The notes under the pieces were generated by a model. That model saw nothing but the letters and a program-made list of their open reading frames with translations. It was not told where the DNA came from and ran no database searches. Both the position numbers and the translations under genes were made by a program. 64,000 nt of DNA from Flavobacterium nitratireducens (GTDB lineage: Bacteria > Bacteroidota > Bacteroidia > Flavobacteriales > Flavobacteriaceae), in assembly GCF_029625335.1 (NCBI RefSeq), contig NZ_CP121111.1, forward strand, positions 620,001 to 684,000, given 5' to 3'. Of this stretch, positions 15,920-24,093 are shown piece after piece; position 1 is the first letter of the stretch, and each line of letters begins with the position of its first letter.

Positions 15920-16750
15920 TTAAACAATCTTCACCGAAGTCATACTTAAAGAACCGGCTAATAATTTATCGTTAAACAAACTGAGTTCTTCTTGTTTTTC
16001 TTTTAATCCCAAAGTATAAATCAAAGGCAAATAATGATCCGGTGTAGGAATGGCTAACTGAAAAGCTCTACCCTGTTTTTCATAATCAATCAAAGCCTGA
16101 AAATTGCCATCTAGTAAATAATCATTGACTGTTGCTCTGGCTTCAACTGCCCAATCGTAACCATAATTATCTTTGTCCATATTGTAAAAATCGACCAATC
16201 GTAAATTATGCACAATATTTCCACTACCCACAATTAGAATTCCTTTGTGACGCAAACTGCTTAATTTTTGAGCCAACTCAAAATGGTATTGTGCTGGTTT
16301 GGAATAATCAATACTCAATTGAATCACGGGAACATTCGCATCCGGATACAAATGTTTAATCACACTCCAGGCACCGTGATCCAAACCCCATTCGTGATCG
16401 AGTTCTACTTCGGTTGGTAATAATAATTCTCTGGTAGCAATGGCTAAATCAGGATTGCCTTTAGCCGGATATTGTACTGCAAACAATTCCTTCGGAAAAC
16501 CGCCAAAGTCATGAATCGTTCTTGGCATTTCCATCGCGGTGACTTTGGTTCCTTTTGTAAACCAATGTGCCGAAATACACAAAATCGCATTGGGCTGTGG
16601 TAACGTTTTGGCCATATTCCTAAAACCCGACACAAACTGATTTTCTTCAATCGCATTCATCGGGCTTCCGTGTCCTAAAAATAACACCGGCATTTTTTCG
16701 GTATTAGGAAAAGTGCTTGAAATTTTATGTAGATCATTTAATGTGTTCAT
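15920..16750 (-). CDS. ygiD: 4,5-DOPA-extradiol-dioxygenase-like protein (LigB superfamily)
   Basis: 276 aa of the class III extradiol dioxygenase group typified by E. coli YgiD/plant DODA. Metal-site histidines are in LFLGHGSPM, ISAHWFT and the GSGNIVHNL motif, with another in WGLDHGAWS. Non-haem iron or zinc enzyme expected to open catecholic rings such as DOPA; the physiological substrate in bacteria is uncertain. The protein starts MNTLNDLHKISSTFPNTEKMPV; a second ATG just before PVLFLGHG would give a shorter form. A perfect 23-bp inverted repeat lies upstream. Confidence 0.85.
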   Translation of the reverse strand: MNTLNDLHKISSTFPNTEKMPVLFLGHGSPMNAIEENQFVSGFRNMAKTLPQPNAILCISAHWFTKGTKVTAMEMPRTIHDFGGFPKELFAVQYPAKGNPDLAIATRELLLPTEVELDHEWGLDHGAWSVIKHLYPDANVPVIQLSIDYSKPAQYHFELAQKLSSLRHKGILIVGSGNIVHNLRLVDFYNMDKDNYGYDWAVEARATVNDYLLDGNFQALIDYEKQGRAFQLAIPTPDHYLPLIYTLGLKEKQEELSLFNDKLLAGSLSMTSVKIV

Positions 16751-16821
16751 AAAAAATATATTTTAATCCTTTTTTAGCAATAATAAATTTAGTGTATTAA
16801 GCTTTTAGTTTCTAAAATGTT

Positions 16822-16875
16822 TTAACCACAAATTACACAAATTAGCTCTAATTAATTTGTGTAATTTGTGGTTAA
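16822..16875. repeat. perfect 23-bp inverted repeat
   Basis: Arms 16822-16844 and 16853-16875 are exact complements (TTAACCACAAATTACACAAA at the outer side) with an 8-base loop. It lies between the azoreductase-like gene and the dioxygenase gene. It lacks a T-tract and resembles the ACCxxxAAG intergenic palindromes seen elsewhere in the window rather than a standard terminator. Confidence 0.85.
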
Positions 16876-16894
16876 TTTTTCAAACCCTAATTTT

Positions 16895-17772
16895 TTATTT
16901 AGAATAAACCTCTTTCAAAAAATCGCTTAGACTTACTGGTTTTCTACCTAGTAATTTTTCCAAATCACTATTTCCGGTTTCAAATTCTCCTTGCTTGATT
17001 GCTTCGGCAAAACCTACAAACATTCCAATATATTCTCCTGGAACTCCTACACTGGTTAACGCTACTTTATAATCTTCAGGATTTGGATTCAAATACAAAA
17101 CTTCTTTATTAGCAATTTCACTCAAAGTTATTGCAATTTCTGCCATCGAATAATTTTCAATATTATTAGTAGCGTATTCTTTATTTTCGTGTCCATCAGA
17201 AATTAAAACAATAGCAGCAGCTTCAGCCAAATCATTTCTTGAAACATAAGCGGCCTGACCTTCTCCGGCAGGAAAAAGATTCCTTGTTCCAATACTTTTT
17301 CTCCTAGGAACATTGGCACTACATCCAGATATAAATTATTTCTAAAAATAGTATAATTAATTCCGCTTGCTTTGATCGCATTATCAGTATCAATATGAGA
17401 TTGAGCTAAAAAAGCAATCGGAGAAGTTTCAGTTTCATTTTTACGCTCGAAACTCGTATATAAAATATGTTTGACTCCAGCTTCTTTTGCCGCTTTAACC
17501 GCATTTAATTGTTGACTACTTCTATTCGCTAAATCGGTTCCAGAAACCAAAACTAGTTTTTCAATTCCTTGAAATGCCGCTACCAAAGATTCGTAATTGT
17601 CATAATCACCTATTCGTAATTGGATTCCTTTTGCAGCTAAATCAACCGCTTTACTTTCGTTTCTAACTAATGCCGAAATATTTGCTGGCGCAATTCCTTT
17701 GTTTAATAAAAAATCGATTGTTGCTTTACCAAAATTACCTGTTGCTCCTGTAACTAAAATACTTGTATTCAT
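16895..17772 (-). pseudogene. NmrA/QorB-like NAD(P)-dependent oxidoreductase, frameshifted
   Basis: Atypical short-chain dehydrogenase related to QorB/azoreductase. The N-terminal frame (17772-17203) has the NAD(P) loop TGATGNFGKATIDFL and runs through LVLVSGTDL and HILYTSFE, then derails after GIFF. The C-terminal frame (to 16895) resumes with the family sequence AEAAAIVLISDG and ends LSDFLKEVYSK. One missing T in the run at 17273-17277 explains the break: repair gives GIFFPAGEGQAAYVSRNDLAEA, a natural sequence, and a 292-aa protein. Divergent from an HxlR regulator whose operators lie in the shared promoter region. Either a fresh pseudogene or a base-call error. Confidence 0.75.
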
Positions 17773-17803
17773 TATTTTAAACTTTTTATGATTAATGTTT
17801 TGT

Positions 17804-17872
17804 CAAAGTTACGTACATTTGCTATATAATATATACTGCTATACTAAAGTATAGCGATATACTTTAGTATAG
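17804..17872. promoter_or_regulatory. divergent promoters and tandem operators for the HxlR/azoreductase pair
   Basis: A 16-bp perfect palindrome CTATACTAAAGTATAG (17839-17854) is followed by a near copy (17857-17872, one mismatch), spaced by two bases. Minus-strand -7 TAACTTTG (17811 to 17804) would serve the oxidoreductase, with the palindromes near its -33 region. Plus-strand TACATTTG (17814-17821) would serve the regulator, with the palindromes downstream of the start. This layout allows repression of both genes. Confidence 0.6.
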
Positions 17873-17886
17873 TAACAATAAAATCA

Positions 17887-18255
17887 ATGATTATGGAAGA
17901 TGTAATTAGTTTTAAAGAAGCCAAAGCCTGCCCAATCCAATTTGTTTTGGCTGTAAATGACACATTGAATGTGATTAGTGGTAAATGGAAATTGCCGATT
18001 ATAGGTTCGTTGCTATTTGAAAAAAGACGTTTTACAGATATTCAGAGAAACATTCCGAAGATTACTCCCCGAATGTTATCCAAAGAATTAAAGGATTTAG
18101 AAATGAACGGAATAGTAAAACGTACGGTATATGACACCACTCCTATCACCGTTGAATATGAATTAACCGAATCGGCAAAATCATTGGGTGATGTTTTAGA
18201 CAAAATGCTGGAATGGGGATTACAACATAGACTGGCTACACTTTCTCAAAACTAA
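17887..18255 (+). CDS. HxlR-family transcriptional regulator
   Basis: 122-aa winged-helix regulator: CPIQFVLAVNDTLNVISGKWKLPII, RRFTDIQRNIPKITPRMLSKELKDLE, and the wing KRTVYDTTPITVEYELT, all typical of HxlR/MarR-like proteins. A cysteine at residue 15 of the form ACPI is common in redox or aldehyde-sensing members. ATG 17887 or ATG 17893 could start it. Divergent from the oxidoreductase, with tandem palindromes 15 bases before its start, so a local sensor-regulator of that enzyme is likely. Confidence 0.9.
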   Translation: MIMEDVISFKEAKACPIQFVLAVNDTLNVISGKWKLPIIGSLLFEKRRFTDIQRNIPKITPRMLSKELKDLEMNGIVKRTVYDTTPITVEYELTESAKSLGDVLDKMLEWGLQHRLATLSQN

Positions 18256-18269
18256 TCTCAACTTATTTT

Positions 18270-18334
18270 ACCATTAAGATATTAAGTAAATTAAGTTTGT
18301 AAAAACCCTTAACTAATCTTAATGCCTTAATGGT
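18270..18334. repeat. intergenic palindromic repeat (ACCATTAAG type)
   Basis: ACCATTAAG near 18270 pairs with CTTAATGGT ending at 18334; internal AAG/CTTAA arms add to the stem. Same type as the element after rsmD (21443-21510). Between the convergent HxlR and helicase genes, so it may also act as a transcription stop. Confidence 0.6.
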
Positions 18335-18368
18335 TCATCAAAATAAAACTTAAAGTTTTATATCAAAA

Positions 18369-19790
18369 TTAGTCTACAAAACTTTCGTCTTTAAAACCTA
18401 TTAAGTATAATTTGTTTTTTGCACGAGTCATAGCGGTGTATAACCAACGAATGTAATCTCTGTCAATTCCGTTGGGTAAATACGGTTGTTCTACAAAAAC
18501 CGTATTCCACTGCCCTCCTTGTGATTTATGACAAGTAATCGCATAAGAAAATTTTACCTGTAAGCCATTGAAATATTCATTGGCTTTAACCTTTTGGAAT
18601 TGTTTGAATTTGGTTTCGCCTTCATAGTCTTTCAAAACTTCCTGATACAATCGGTTGGACTCCTCATAAGTCAGTGATGGTGATTCACTTTTTATGGTAT
18701 CCAATAATAAAACCGTTTCAAAAGGTTTTTGATTGGGATAATCGACCATTCGGATTTTTACTTTAGCAAATTTGAAAGTGTATAATTCGATGATTTTAAA
18801 AATCTCTAAAATTTCGATAATATCACCATTAGCAATAAAACCGGCTTCGTCTGAATCTTTAAGCCAGAAATAATTATTCTTCACTACCATTAAAAAATCT
18901 CCCGTGGATAATTCACTTTCTTTATCTAAAATTCGGGAACGAATCTGCTCATTATATTGATTAGCTCTTTTATTGGAACGAACAATAAAAGCGGTATCTT
19001 CAATACTATAATTACTGTAAGCCGAATTAATCGCATCCTGAATATCATATCCATCTACTAAACGAACAATATCTTTAAACTTTCGAACATTAAATTGAAA
19101 ATCGGTAATAAAAGAATCTTTCAGAAGTTCACGCAATTCGGTAGCATTAAATAAAATTCCGGAAGCTTCTTCCTGACGCATTACTTCGTCCAATTCGATA
19201 TGATCTACTTCCATATTATAATGCAAACTAAGCGTATCAATATCCAGAGCCGGACTAACATCTAAATTTACAGGAGGCAACTGAGCGGTATCTCCAAGAA
19301 GTATCATTTTGCAATTGGTTCCAGAATACACATAAGTAATCAAGTCGTCCAATAAAGAACCATTGGCATACATTTTAGAATCGGAATCCTGATCCGAAAT
19401 CATCGAAGCTTCATCGACTATGAAAACGGTATTTTTATGTTTGTTAGGTTGCAACGTAAAAGTAACTCCACCACCCGATGACTTTTTAGGAAAGTATATT
19501 TTCTTGTGGATGGTAAAAGCAGGTTTCTCCGAATAATTGGCAATTACTTTTGCCGCACGACCAGTCGGTGCCAGCAATACATATTTTTTATTAATCTCAG
19601 TAAGATTGTTAACTATCGTAGAAATCAAAGTTGTCTTCCCCGTTCCGGCATACCCTTTTAAAACAAAAATACTGTCATTATGAGTGTCGGTCAAAAAAAT
19701 AGCAATTTTTTGAAAAAAGATATCCTGTTTATAAGTAGGTTCAAAAGGAAACTTTTTTCGTAAAAGGCTATAAAATTGCGCAGAAATCAT
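18369..19790 (-). CDS. RecD-like ATP-dependent DNA helicase
   Basis: 473 aa from the preferred ATG at 19790 (MISAQFYSLLRKKFPF); an in-frame ATG 63 bases upstream would add a nonconserved segment and overlaps a GC-rich repeat. Superfamily 1B features: Walker A GYAGTGKTTL, Walker B IVDEASMISD, LLGDTAQLPP, then a UvrD/RecD-type C-terminal domain (FSYAITCHKSQGGQW and WLYTAMTRAK). It is the stand-alone RecD-like/AAA_30 helicase common in Bacteroidetes, not part of RecBCD. Probably acts in DNA repair or recombination. Confidence 0.88.
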   Translation of the reverse strand: MISAQFYSLLRKKFPFEPTYKQDIFFQKIAIFLTDTHNDSIFVLKGYAGTGKTTLISTIVNNLTEINKKYVLLAPTGRAAKVIANYSEKPAFTIHKKIYFPKKSSGGGVTFTLQPNKHKNTVFIVDEASMISDQDSDSKMYANGSLLDDLITYVYSGTNCKMILLGDTAQLPPVNLDVSPALDIDTLSLHYNMEVDHIELDEVMRQEEASGILFNATELRELLKDSFITDFQFNVRKFKDIVRLVDGYDIQDAINSAYSNYSIEDTAFIVRSNKRANQYNEQIRSRILDKESELSTGDFLMVVKNNYFWLKDSDEAGFIANGDIIEILEIFKIIELYTFKFAKVKIRMVDYPNQKPFETVLLLDTIKSESPSLTYEESNRLYQEVLKDYEGETKFKQFQKVKANEYFNGLQVKFSYAITCHKSQGGQWNTVFVEQPYLPNGIDRDYIRWLYTAMTRAKNKLYLIGFKDESFVD

Positions 19791-19975
19791 GAAGTAAAAT
19801 TTAGGTTCAAAGATAGTTTTTTTGAAACATATATCAGCCTGTCGGCGAGACAAGAGTCATACAAGTCTTTTTTAGAATTGTAAAATTAAATAAAGTCAAC
19901 ATAAGTTTTTTTATACCTAATATAGTTAGGAGTAAATTTTAAAAATTAACATTGTTATTGATATTGATTTTGCCA

Positions 19976-20006
19976 TTGTCATTGCTATTTTAAATTTGTA
20001 AGTTTG
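19976..20006 (+). promoter_or_regulatory. promoter of the DUF3822-rsmD operon
   Basis: TTG 19976-19978 and TAAGTTTG 19999-20006, 20 bases apart; a second -7-like TAAATTTG precedes it at 19991-19998. The predicted start is about 20 bases before the ATG at 20030. Confidence 0.6.
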
Positions 20007-20029
20007 CGATTCAGAAAAAATCTTCATTA

Positions 20030-20836
20030 ATGGACATTACCGAAAAGAAATACAAAAAACTATCGATTCAGGTTTCCCTGACCGGACTTTCTTTTTGCTG
20101 TTTTGACACACTCAACAATACGGTTTCTACTTTTAAGGAAATCCATTTTGATCCTTTTAATAAGAATTTAAAAATTGAAGATTTATTTGCTAATGCTTTC
20201 GAAGAACATCCTGAGTTAACAGAACAATATGATGATGTACTGGTAATCCACAGTAACAATCTTTCTACTTTCGTTCCTACCGCTTTGTTCGACGAGAATT
20301 ACTTGGGAAGTTATTTGCAATACAATACTAAGGTTTTTGAAACTGATTTTTTTGCTTACGATGAAATCAGCAATTACGATATCAATGCAGTTTATATTCC
20401 TTATGTGAATATGAATAATTTCTTTATTGATAAATTTGGTTCTTTCGAATACAAACACGCCAACAGTATTTTGGTTACAAAATTATTAGATGCTTCTAAA
20501 AATATTGACACTAAAAAAATGATGGTACATTTCAATTCCACTCATTTTGAAATTGTAGTAATTCAAAATCAAAAGTTGTTATTGTTTAATTCTTTCGAAT
20601 ATCAAATTCCAGAAGATTTTATTTATTACATTTTATTCACAGCCGAACAATTGAATATGAATCCGGAAAATTTCCCATTGGAATTGATTGGAAACATAAC
20701 AACCGATAGTCCTTTTTACAAAATAGCATACAAATACATCCGCAATGTTTTCCTAATTGATGTGGAAGATTTAAGATGGAACAATTATTTTTCTGAGGCC
20801 GAAAACAGAAATCATTTTATACTTTTCAATTCATGA
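20030..20836 (+). CDS. DUF3822 family protein
   Basis: 268 aa, a Bacteroidetes-specific family of unknown function that is regularly encoded next to rsmD. Visible hallmarks: KKLSIQVSLTGLSFCCFD near the start, VFETDFFAYDEI, YIPYVNMNNFF, and MMVHFNSTHFEIVVIQNQKL. Alternating beta strands suggest an actin-like or ribonuclease-H-like fold, which is inference only. The stop overlaps the rsmD start by four bases (ATGA), so the two are translationally coupled. Confidence 0.8.
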   Translation: MDITEKKYKKLSIQVSLTGLSFCCFDTLNNTVSTFKEIHFDPFNKNLKIEDLFANAFEEHPELTEQYDDVLVIHSNNLSTFVPTALFDENYLGSYLQYNTKVFETDFFAYDEISNYDINAVYIPYVNMNNFFIDKFGSFEYKHANSILVTKLLDASKNIDTKKMMVHFNSTHFEIVVIQNQKLLLFNSFEYQIPEDFIYYILFTAEQLNMNPENFPLELIGNITTDSPFYKIAYKYIRNVFLIDVEDLRWNNYFSEAENRNHFILFNS

Positions 20837-21423
20837 GAATCATTTCAGGAAAATACAAAGGAAGACGCATCACCCCTCCCAAAGGTTTACCTGTGCGTCC
20901 TACTACCGATATGTCCAAAGAAGCCTTGTTCAATGTTTTAAACAATCATTTCAATTTTGACAGTTTAAAAGTTTTGGATTTATTTGCTGGAACCGGAAAT
21001 ATCAGCTACGAATTTGCTTCTCGTGGAAGCTCACCAATCACTTCTGTGGATGGCGATTTTGGATGTGTAAAATTCATCAAACAAATTGCATCCGAATATG
21101 ATTTTCCGATTGCAGCTATCAAAAGTGATGTTTTTAAATTTCTGGAAAAATGTAATACTTCATTTGATATTGTTTTTGCTGATCCTCCTTATGGATTAGA
21201 CCAAGCCACTTTTGAAAAAGTCGTTTTATTAGTTTTTGAAAATAACATCCTTAACGAAGAAGGAATGATGGTGGTAGAACATTCTAAGTATACCAAGTTA
21301 GAGCACTTACCTAATTTCTCTTTTCAAAAAAGTTATGGTGGTTCGGTATTTAGTTTTTTCGAATTCGAATTAGACGAAGAAGAGGAAGATGATGATTTTG
21401 ACGAAGATAATGAAGAAGAATAA
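20833..21423 (+). CDS. rsmD: 16S rRNA (guanine(966)-N2)-methyltransferase
   Basis: Methylates G966 of 16S rRNA during small-subunit assembly. The 196-aa protein has MRIISGKYKGRRI at the start, PVRPTTDMSKEALFNVL, the SAM loop VLDLFAGTGNIS and the catalytic DPPYGL motif. The last about 18 residues are nearly all acidic (DEEEEDDDFDEDNEEE), an extension absent from E. coli RsmD. Four-base overlap with the DUF3822 gene. Confidence 0.93.
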   Translation: MRIISGKYKGRRITPPKGLPVRPTTDMSKEALFNVLNNHFNFDSLKVLDLFAGTGNISYEFASRGSSPITSVDGDFGCVKFIKQIASEYDFPIAAIKSDVFKFLEKCNTSFDIVFADPPYGLDQATFEKVVLLVFENNILNEEGMMVVEHSKYTKLEHLPNFSFQKSYGGSVFSFFEFELDEEEEDDDFDEDNEEE

Positions 21424-21442
21424 TCAGTAAAATTTAAATTTT

Positions 21443-21510
21443 AAACCATTAAGAGGTTAAGAAAATTAAGTATTTGAACTTAATGAGACTTAAATTCTTA
21501 ATGGTTTTTT
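21443..21510. terminator. long hairpin between rsmD and RNase P RNA (bidirectional terminator, repeat-derived)
   Basis: AAACCATTAAGA (21443-21454) pairs with TCTTAATGGTTT (21496-21507), followed by a T run. It would end rsmD on the plus strand and, with A/T runs on both sides, perhaps rnpB on the minus strand. The arms resemble the 18270 element. Confidence 0.65.
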
Positions 21511-21528
21511 ATTTTAAAAAGAAAAAAA

Positions 21529-21838
21529 CAGACCTATAAGCCGGATTCTGTCCCCGATAAACGGAGCCTTATCATTTATCTAGCCTTGTTGTTACCAACA
21601 AGATCAAGCTACCTACCCTTCAGCAACGGACGAGAAACCCTTAAATGCTGATATACTTGGTATTTCACCGCATAGAGTTTACCTGGTTTCACTACAGCAT
21701 TACCTGTACATACTTTCTGTTGCACTTGTCCTATCTCGCCGAGGCGGATGACGGGTGTTACCCGCTATGCTTCTCTATGGTGTCCGGACTTTCCTCTCTC
21801 CGCCGAGGCGGAAAGCGATAAGGCGGTCTGTCGTGCAA
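21529..21838 (-). ncRNA. rnpB: RNase P RNA (bacterial type A)
   Basis: Catalytic RNA for tRNA 5' maturation. Read on the minus strand it contains the conserved GAGGAAAGTCCGGACACCAT near the 5' end, GGGTAACACCC, the ACAGAAAG/GTGAAA region, GGTAAACTC, and the 3' end ACAGAATCCGGCTTATAGGT. Ends are approximate within about 10 bases. Two loops carry the same GC-rich hairpin core CGCCTCGGCG (21738-21748 and 21799-21813), unusual for an AT-rich genome and perhaps inserted repeat elements. Confidence 0.95.
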
Positions 21839-21959
21839 AAGTACAATTTTTAAACTGTGACAACAAAACAAAGCCAACTACTTTAACAAGCATTTTGCAA
21901 TAGATTAAAAATAAAATAGTTATATTTAAAGAGCTATTAACCACTAAATATTTTACGCC

Positions 21960-22274
21960 ATGGATCCAATTTACCACTACGATTCGGTTTCAAAAGCCCT
22001 TGATGAATTAAACGAAAATGGTTTTAATTACGACTTTAACCAACATGAAGATGTGATTTTAAAAAACCCAAATAATTTTGAAATCAAACACATTTATCGT
22101 TACGAAGGAGAATCCAATCCGGATGACGAAGCAATTGTTTTTGGTATTCAATCTAAATCAGGAAAAAAAGGCGTTTATGTTGCCGGATTTGCTGCCAATT
22201 CTAATAATGAAACCGCTCAGGCGCTATTAAAAATTAGCATTAAAGCCCGAGGAAGAAGAAGAAATCAATCTTAA
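21960..22274 (+). CDS. conserved small protein of unknown function
   Basis: 104 aa: [23 protein letters not shown], then [32 protein letters not shown] and a basic C-terminus ([10 protein letters not shown]). A conserved Bacteroidetes family, sometimes labelled a PRPP synthetase in databases without basis; the PRPP-binding motif is absent. Probably a compact alpha/beta domain. It stands alone, between RNase P RNA and dnaX. Confidence 0.75.
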   Translation: MDPIYHYDSVSKALDELNENGFNYDFNQHEDVILKNPNNFEIKHIYRYEGESNPDDEAIVFGIQSKSGKKGVYVAGFAANSNNETAQALLKISIKARGRRRNQS

Positions 22275-22349
22275 ATCCAAGAAAATCAACACTACATTTT
22301 TTTCTAAAATCTTTCAATATTTAAATTTTTCAATCATTAAATTAAAACC

Positions 22350-22357
22350 TATATTTG
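22350..22357 (+). promoter_or_regulatory. -7 box of dnaX
   Basis: TATATTTG fits TAnnTTTG, 20 bases before the dnaX ATG. No clear -33 TTG is visible, so confidence is limited. Confidence 0.4.
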
Positions 22358-22376
22358 CTTTCGAATAATAGAATCT

Positions 22377-23450
22377 ATGGAACAATTTATAGTATCTGCC
22401 CGCAAGTACCGTCCGCAAACATTTAATGATGTTGTAGGACAAAAAGCGATTACCAATACTTTATTGAATGCCATAGAAAACAACCATTTGGCTTCTGCCC
22501 TTTTATTTACTGGACCGCGTGGTGTTGGAAAAACGACTTGTGCCAGAATTCTGGCTCGTAAAATCAATCAACCTGGTTATGATGATCCTAACGAAGACTT
22601 TGCTTTCAATGTTTTCGAATTAGATGCTGCGTCGAATAACTCTGTAGATGATATTCGTAATCTAATTGACCAAGTTCGTATTCCACCACAAACCGGAAAA
22701 TACAAAGTCTATATTATAGATGAGGTACACATGTTGTCATCGGCAGCTTTTAATGCTTTTTTGAAAACATTAGAAGAACCACCTAAACATGCAATTTTTA
22801 TTCTGGCAACTACCGAAAAACATAAAATCATTCCAACGATTTTATCGCGTTGTCAAATTTTTGATTTCAAAAGAATCACCGTTAAAGATGCTAAAGAACA
22901 TTTAGCCGAAGTAGCAACAAACCAAGGTGTTGTTTTTGAAGATGATGCTTTACATATTATCGCTCAAAAAGCAGATGGCGCCATGCGTGATGCTTTGTCA
23001 ATTTTTGACAGAGTGGTTTCCTATTGCGGAAGTAATCTGACACGTCAGGCAGTTACCGAAAACCTAAATGTGCTGGATTATGAAACTTACATTAATGTAA
23101 CCGATTTAATTCTGGAGAATAAAATCCCGGATTTACTGATTACTTTCAACGAAATTCTTGCAAAAGGTTTCGATGCACATCACTTTGTAGCCGGATTAGC
23201 TTCACATTTCCGAGATTTATTGGTAAGCAAAACACCTTCAACTTTAAGTTTATTAGAAGCAGGTGAACAAGCTCAAAAAATGTATGGAGTTCAGGCTCAA
23301 AAATGTACTCAAGAATTTCTTTTGCAAGGAATTGCTATTGCAAACGAATGTGATTTAAAATACAAATTAAGTCAAAACCAACGATTATTGGTTGAACTTT
23401 GCCTGATGCAATTAGCCTCCATCACTTTTGATGGAGAAAAAAAAAGTTGA
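22377..23450 (+). CDS. dnaX: DNA polymerase III gamma/tau subunit, clamp-loader part (gamma form)
   Basis: Clamp-loader ATPase. The 357-aa frame has ARKYRPQTFNDVVGQ, Walker A GPRGVGKTT, Walker B IIDEVHMLSSAAFNAFLKTLEEPP, and the SRC motif LSRCQIFDF. The four-cysteine zinc module found in E. coli DnaX is absent; ARKINQPGYDDPNEDFAFN takes its place. The frame stops at TGA 23448, just after an A9 run (23437-23445), while the downstream region continues in the other frame with a tau-like C-terminus. Losing one A, or slippage in transcription or translation, gives a 571-aa tau. The stop placed immediately after a slippery run mirrors known DnaX gamma/tau production. Confidence 0.9.
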   Translation: MEQFIVSARKYRPQTFNDVVGQKAITNTLLNAIENNHLASALLFTGPRGVGKTTCARILARKINQPGYDDPNEDFAFNVFELDAASNNSVDDIRNLIDQVRIPPQTGKYKVYIIDEVHMLSSAAFNAFLKTLEEPPKHAIFILATTEKHKIIPTILSRCQIFDFKRITVKDAKEHLAEVATNQGVVFEDDALHIIAQKADGAMRDALSIFDRVVSYCGSNLTRQAVTENLNVLDYETYINVTDLILENKIPDLLITFNEILAKGFDAHHFVAGLASHFRDLLVSKTPSTLSLLEAGEQAQKMYGVQAQKCTQEFLLQGIAIANECDLKYKLSQNQRLLVELCLMQLASITFDGEKKS

Positions 23451-24093
23451 ATCCTTTATAATTCCACCAACTTATTTTAGAAAAAACGATTATTCAATAG
23501 TTGAACAAAAGAAGGCTGTTGAAAACACTATTAGCACAACTACTTCTGCTCCTACTGAATCAGTTCCTACGAACAACCCAGCTGCAGTTGCTGAAACGCC
23601 TAAAAAAGTAGATGTAGAAACAACTGGACCTAAATTCTCAGCATTATCTTTATCAAGTATTCGTGCGAAAAAAGAATTGGAACAAAACAAAAAAGTAATC
23701 GTTAGAGAGACTGTTGATTTACCAACTGAACCTTTTACCGAAACCGAAATGTTGTTGCAATGGACTAACTATGCAAAACGTTTAGGAGACAAAGGCTCAA
23801 AAATCATGGAATCGTTATTACTTATTAATGATCCTGTTCTAAACGGAACAACAATTAGTATCGAGTTACCCAACGAAGGTTCAAAATTAGATTTTGAGAA
23901 AGAGATGAACGGTCTTTTAGGGCATTTAAGAGGACACCTTCACAACCACAATATCAAAATCGATATAATTGTCAATGAAAATGTCACTATCAAAAGAGCA
24001 TTAAATGATCAGGATAAATACAATCGTTTACATGAAATAAATCCAAATATTGATTTATTAAGAACTACTTTCGGACTAGACTTAAACGCCTAA
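23428..24093 (+). CDS. dnaX: tau-specific C-terminal region of DnaX, in the shifted frame
   Basis: Open in the +1 frame relative to the upstream dnaX frame, through the A9 run, to TAA at 24091-24093. About 215 residues: a low-complexity linker (NTISTTTSAPTESVPTNNPAAV) and a conserved C-terminal domain (FTETEMLLQWTNYAKRLGDKG, LEHEINPN-like end). The apparent start codons TTG/ATG at 23428/23431 lie inside the upstream gene, so independent initiation is less likely than a fusion made by slippage. Domain content matches the C-terminal part of full-length flavobacterial gamma/tau proteins. Confidence 0.7.
   Translation: MMEKKKVESFIIPPTYFRKNDYSIVEQKKAVENTISTTTSAPTESVPTNNPAAVAETPKKVDVETTGPKFSALSLSSIRAKKELEQNKKVIVRETVDLPTEPFTETEMLLQWTNYAKRLGDKGSKIMESLLLINDPVLNGTTISIELPNEGSKLDFEKEMNGLLGHLRGHLHNHNIKIDIIVNENVTIKRALNDQDKYNRLHEINPNIDLLRTTFGLDLNA

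Noticed and set aside
19860..20029. tRNA or riboswitch in the gap before DUF3822
   Set aside because: No cloverleaf or known motif; only ATTG-rich low-complexity sequence and a promoter.
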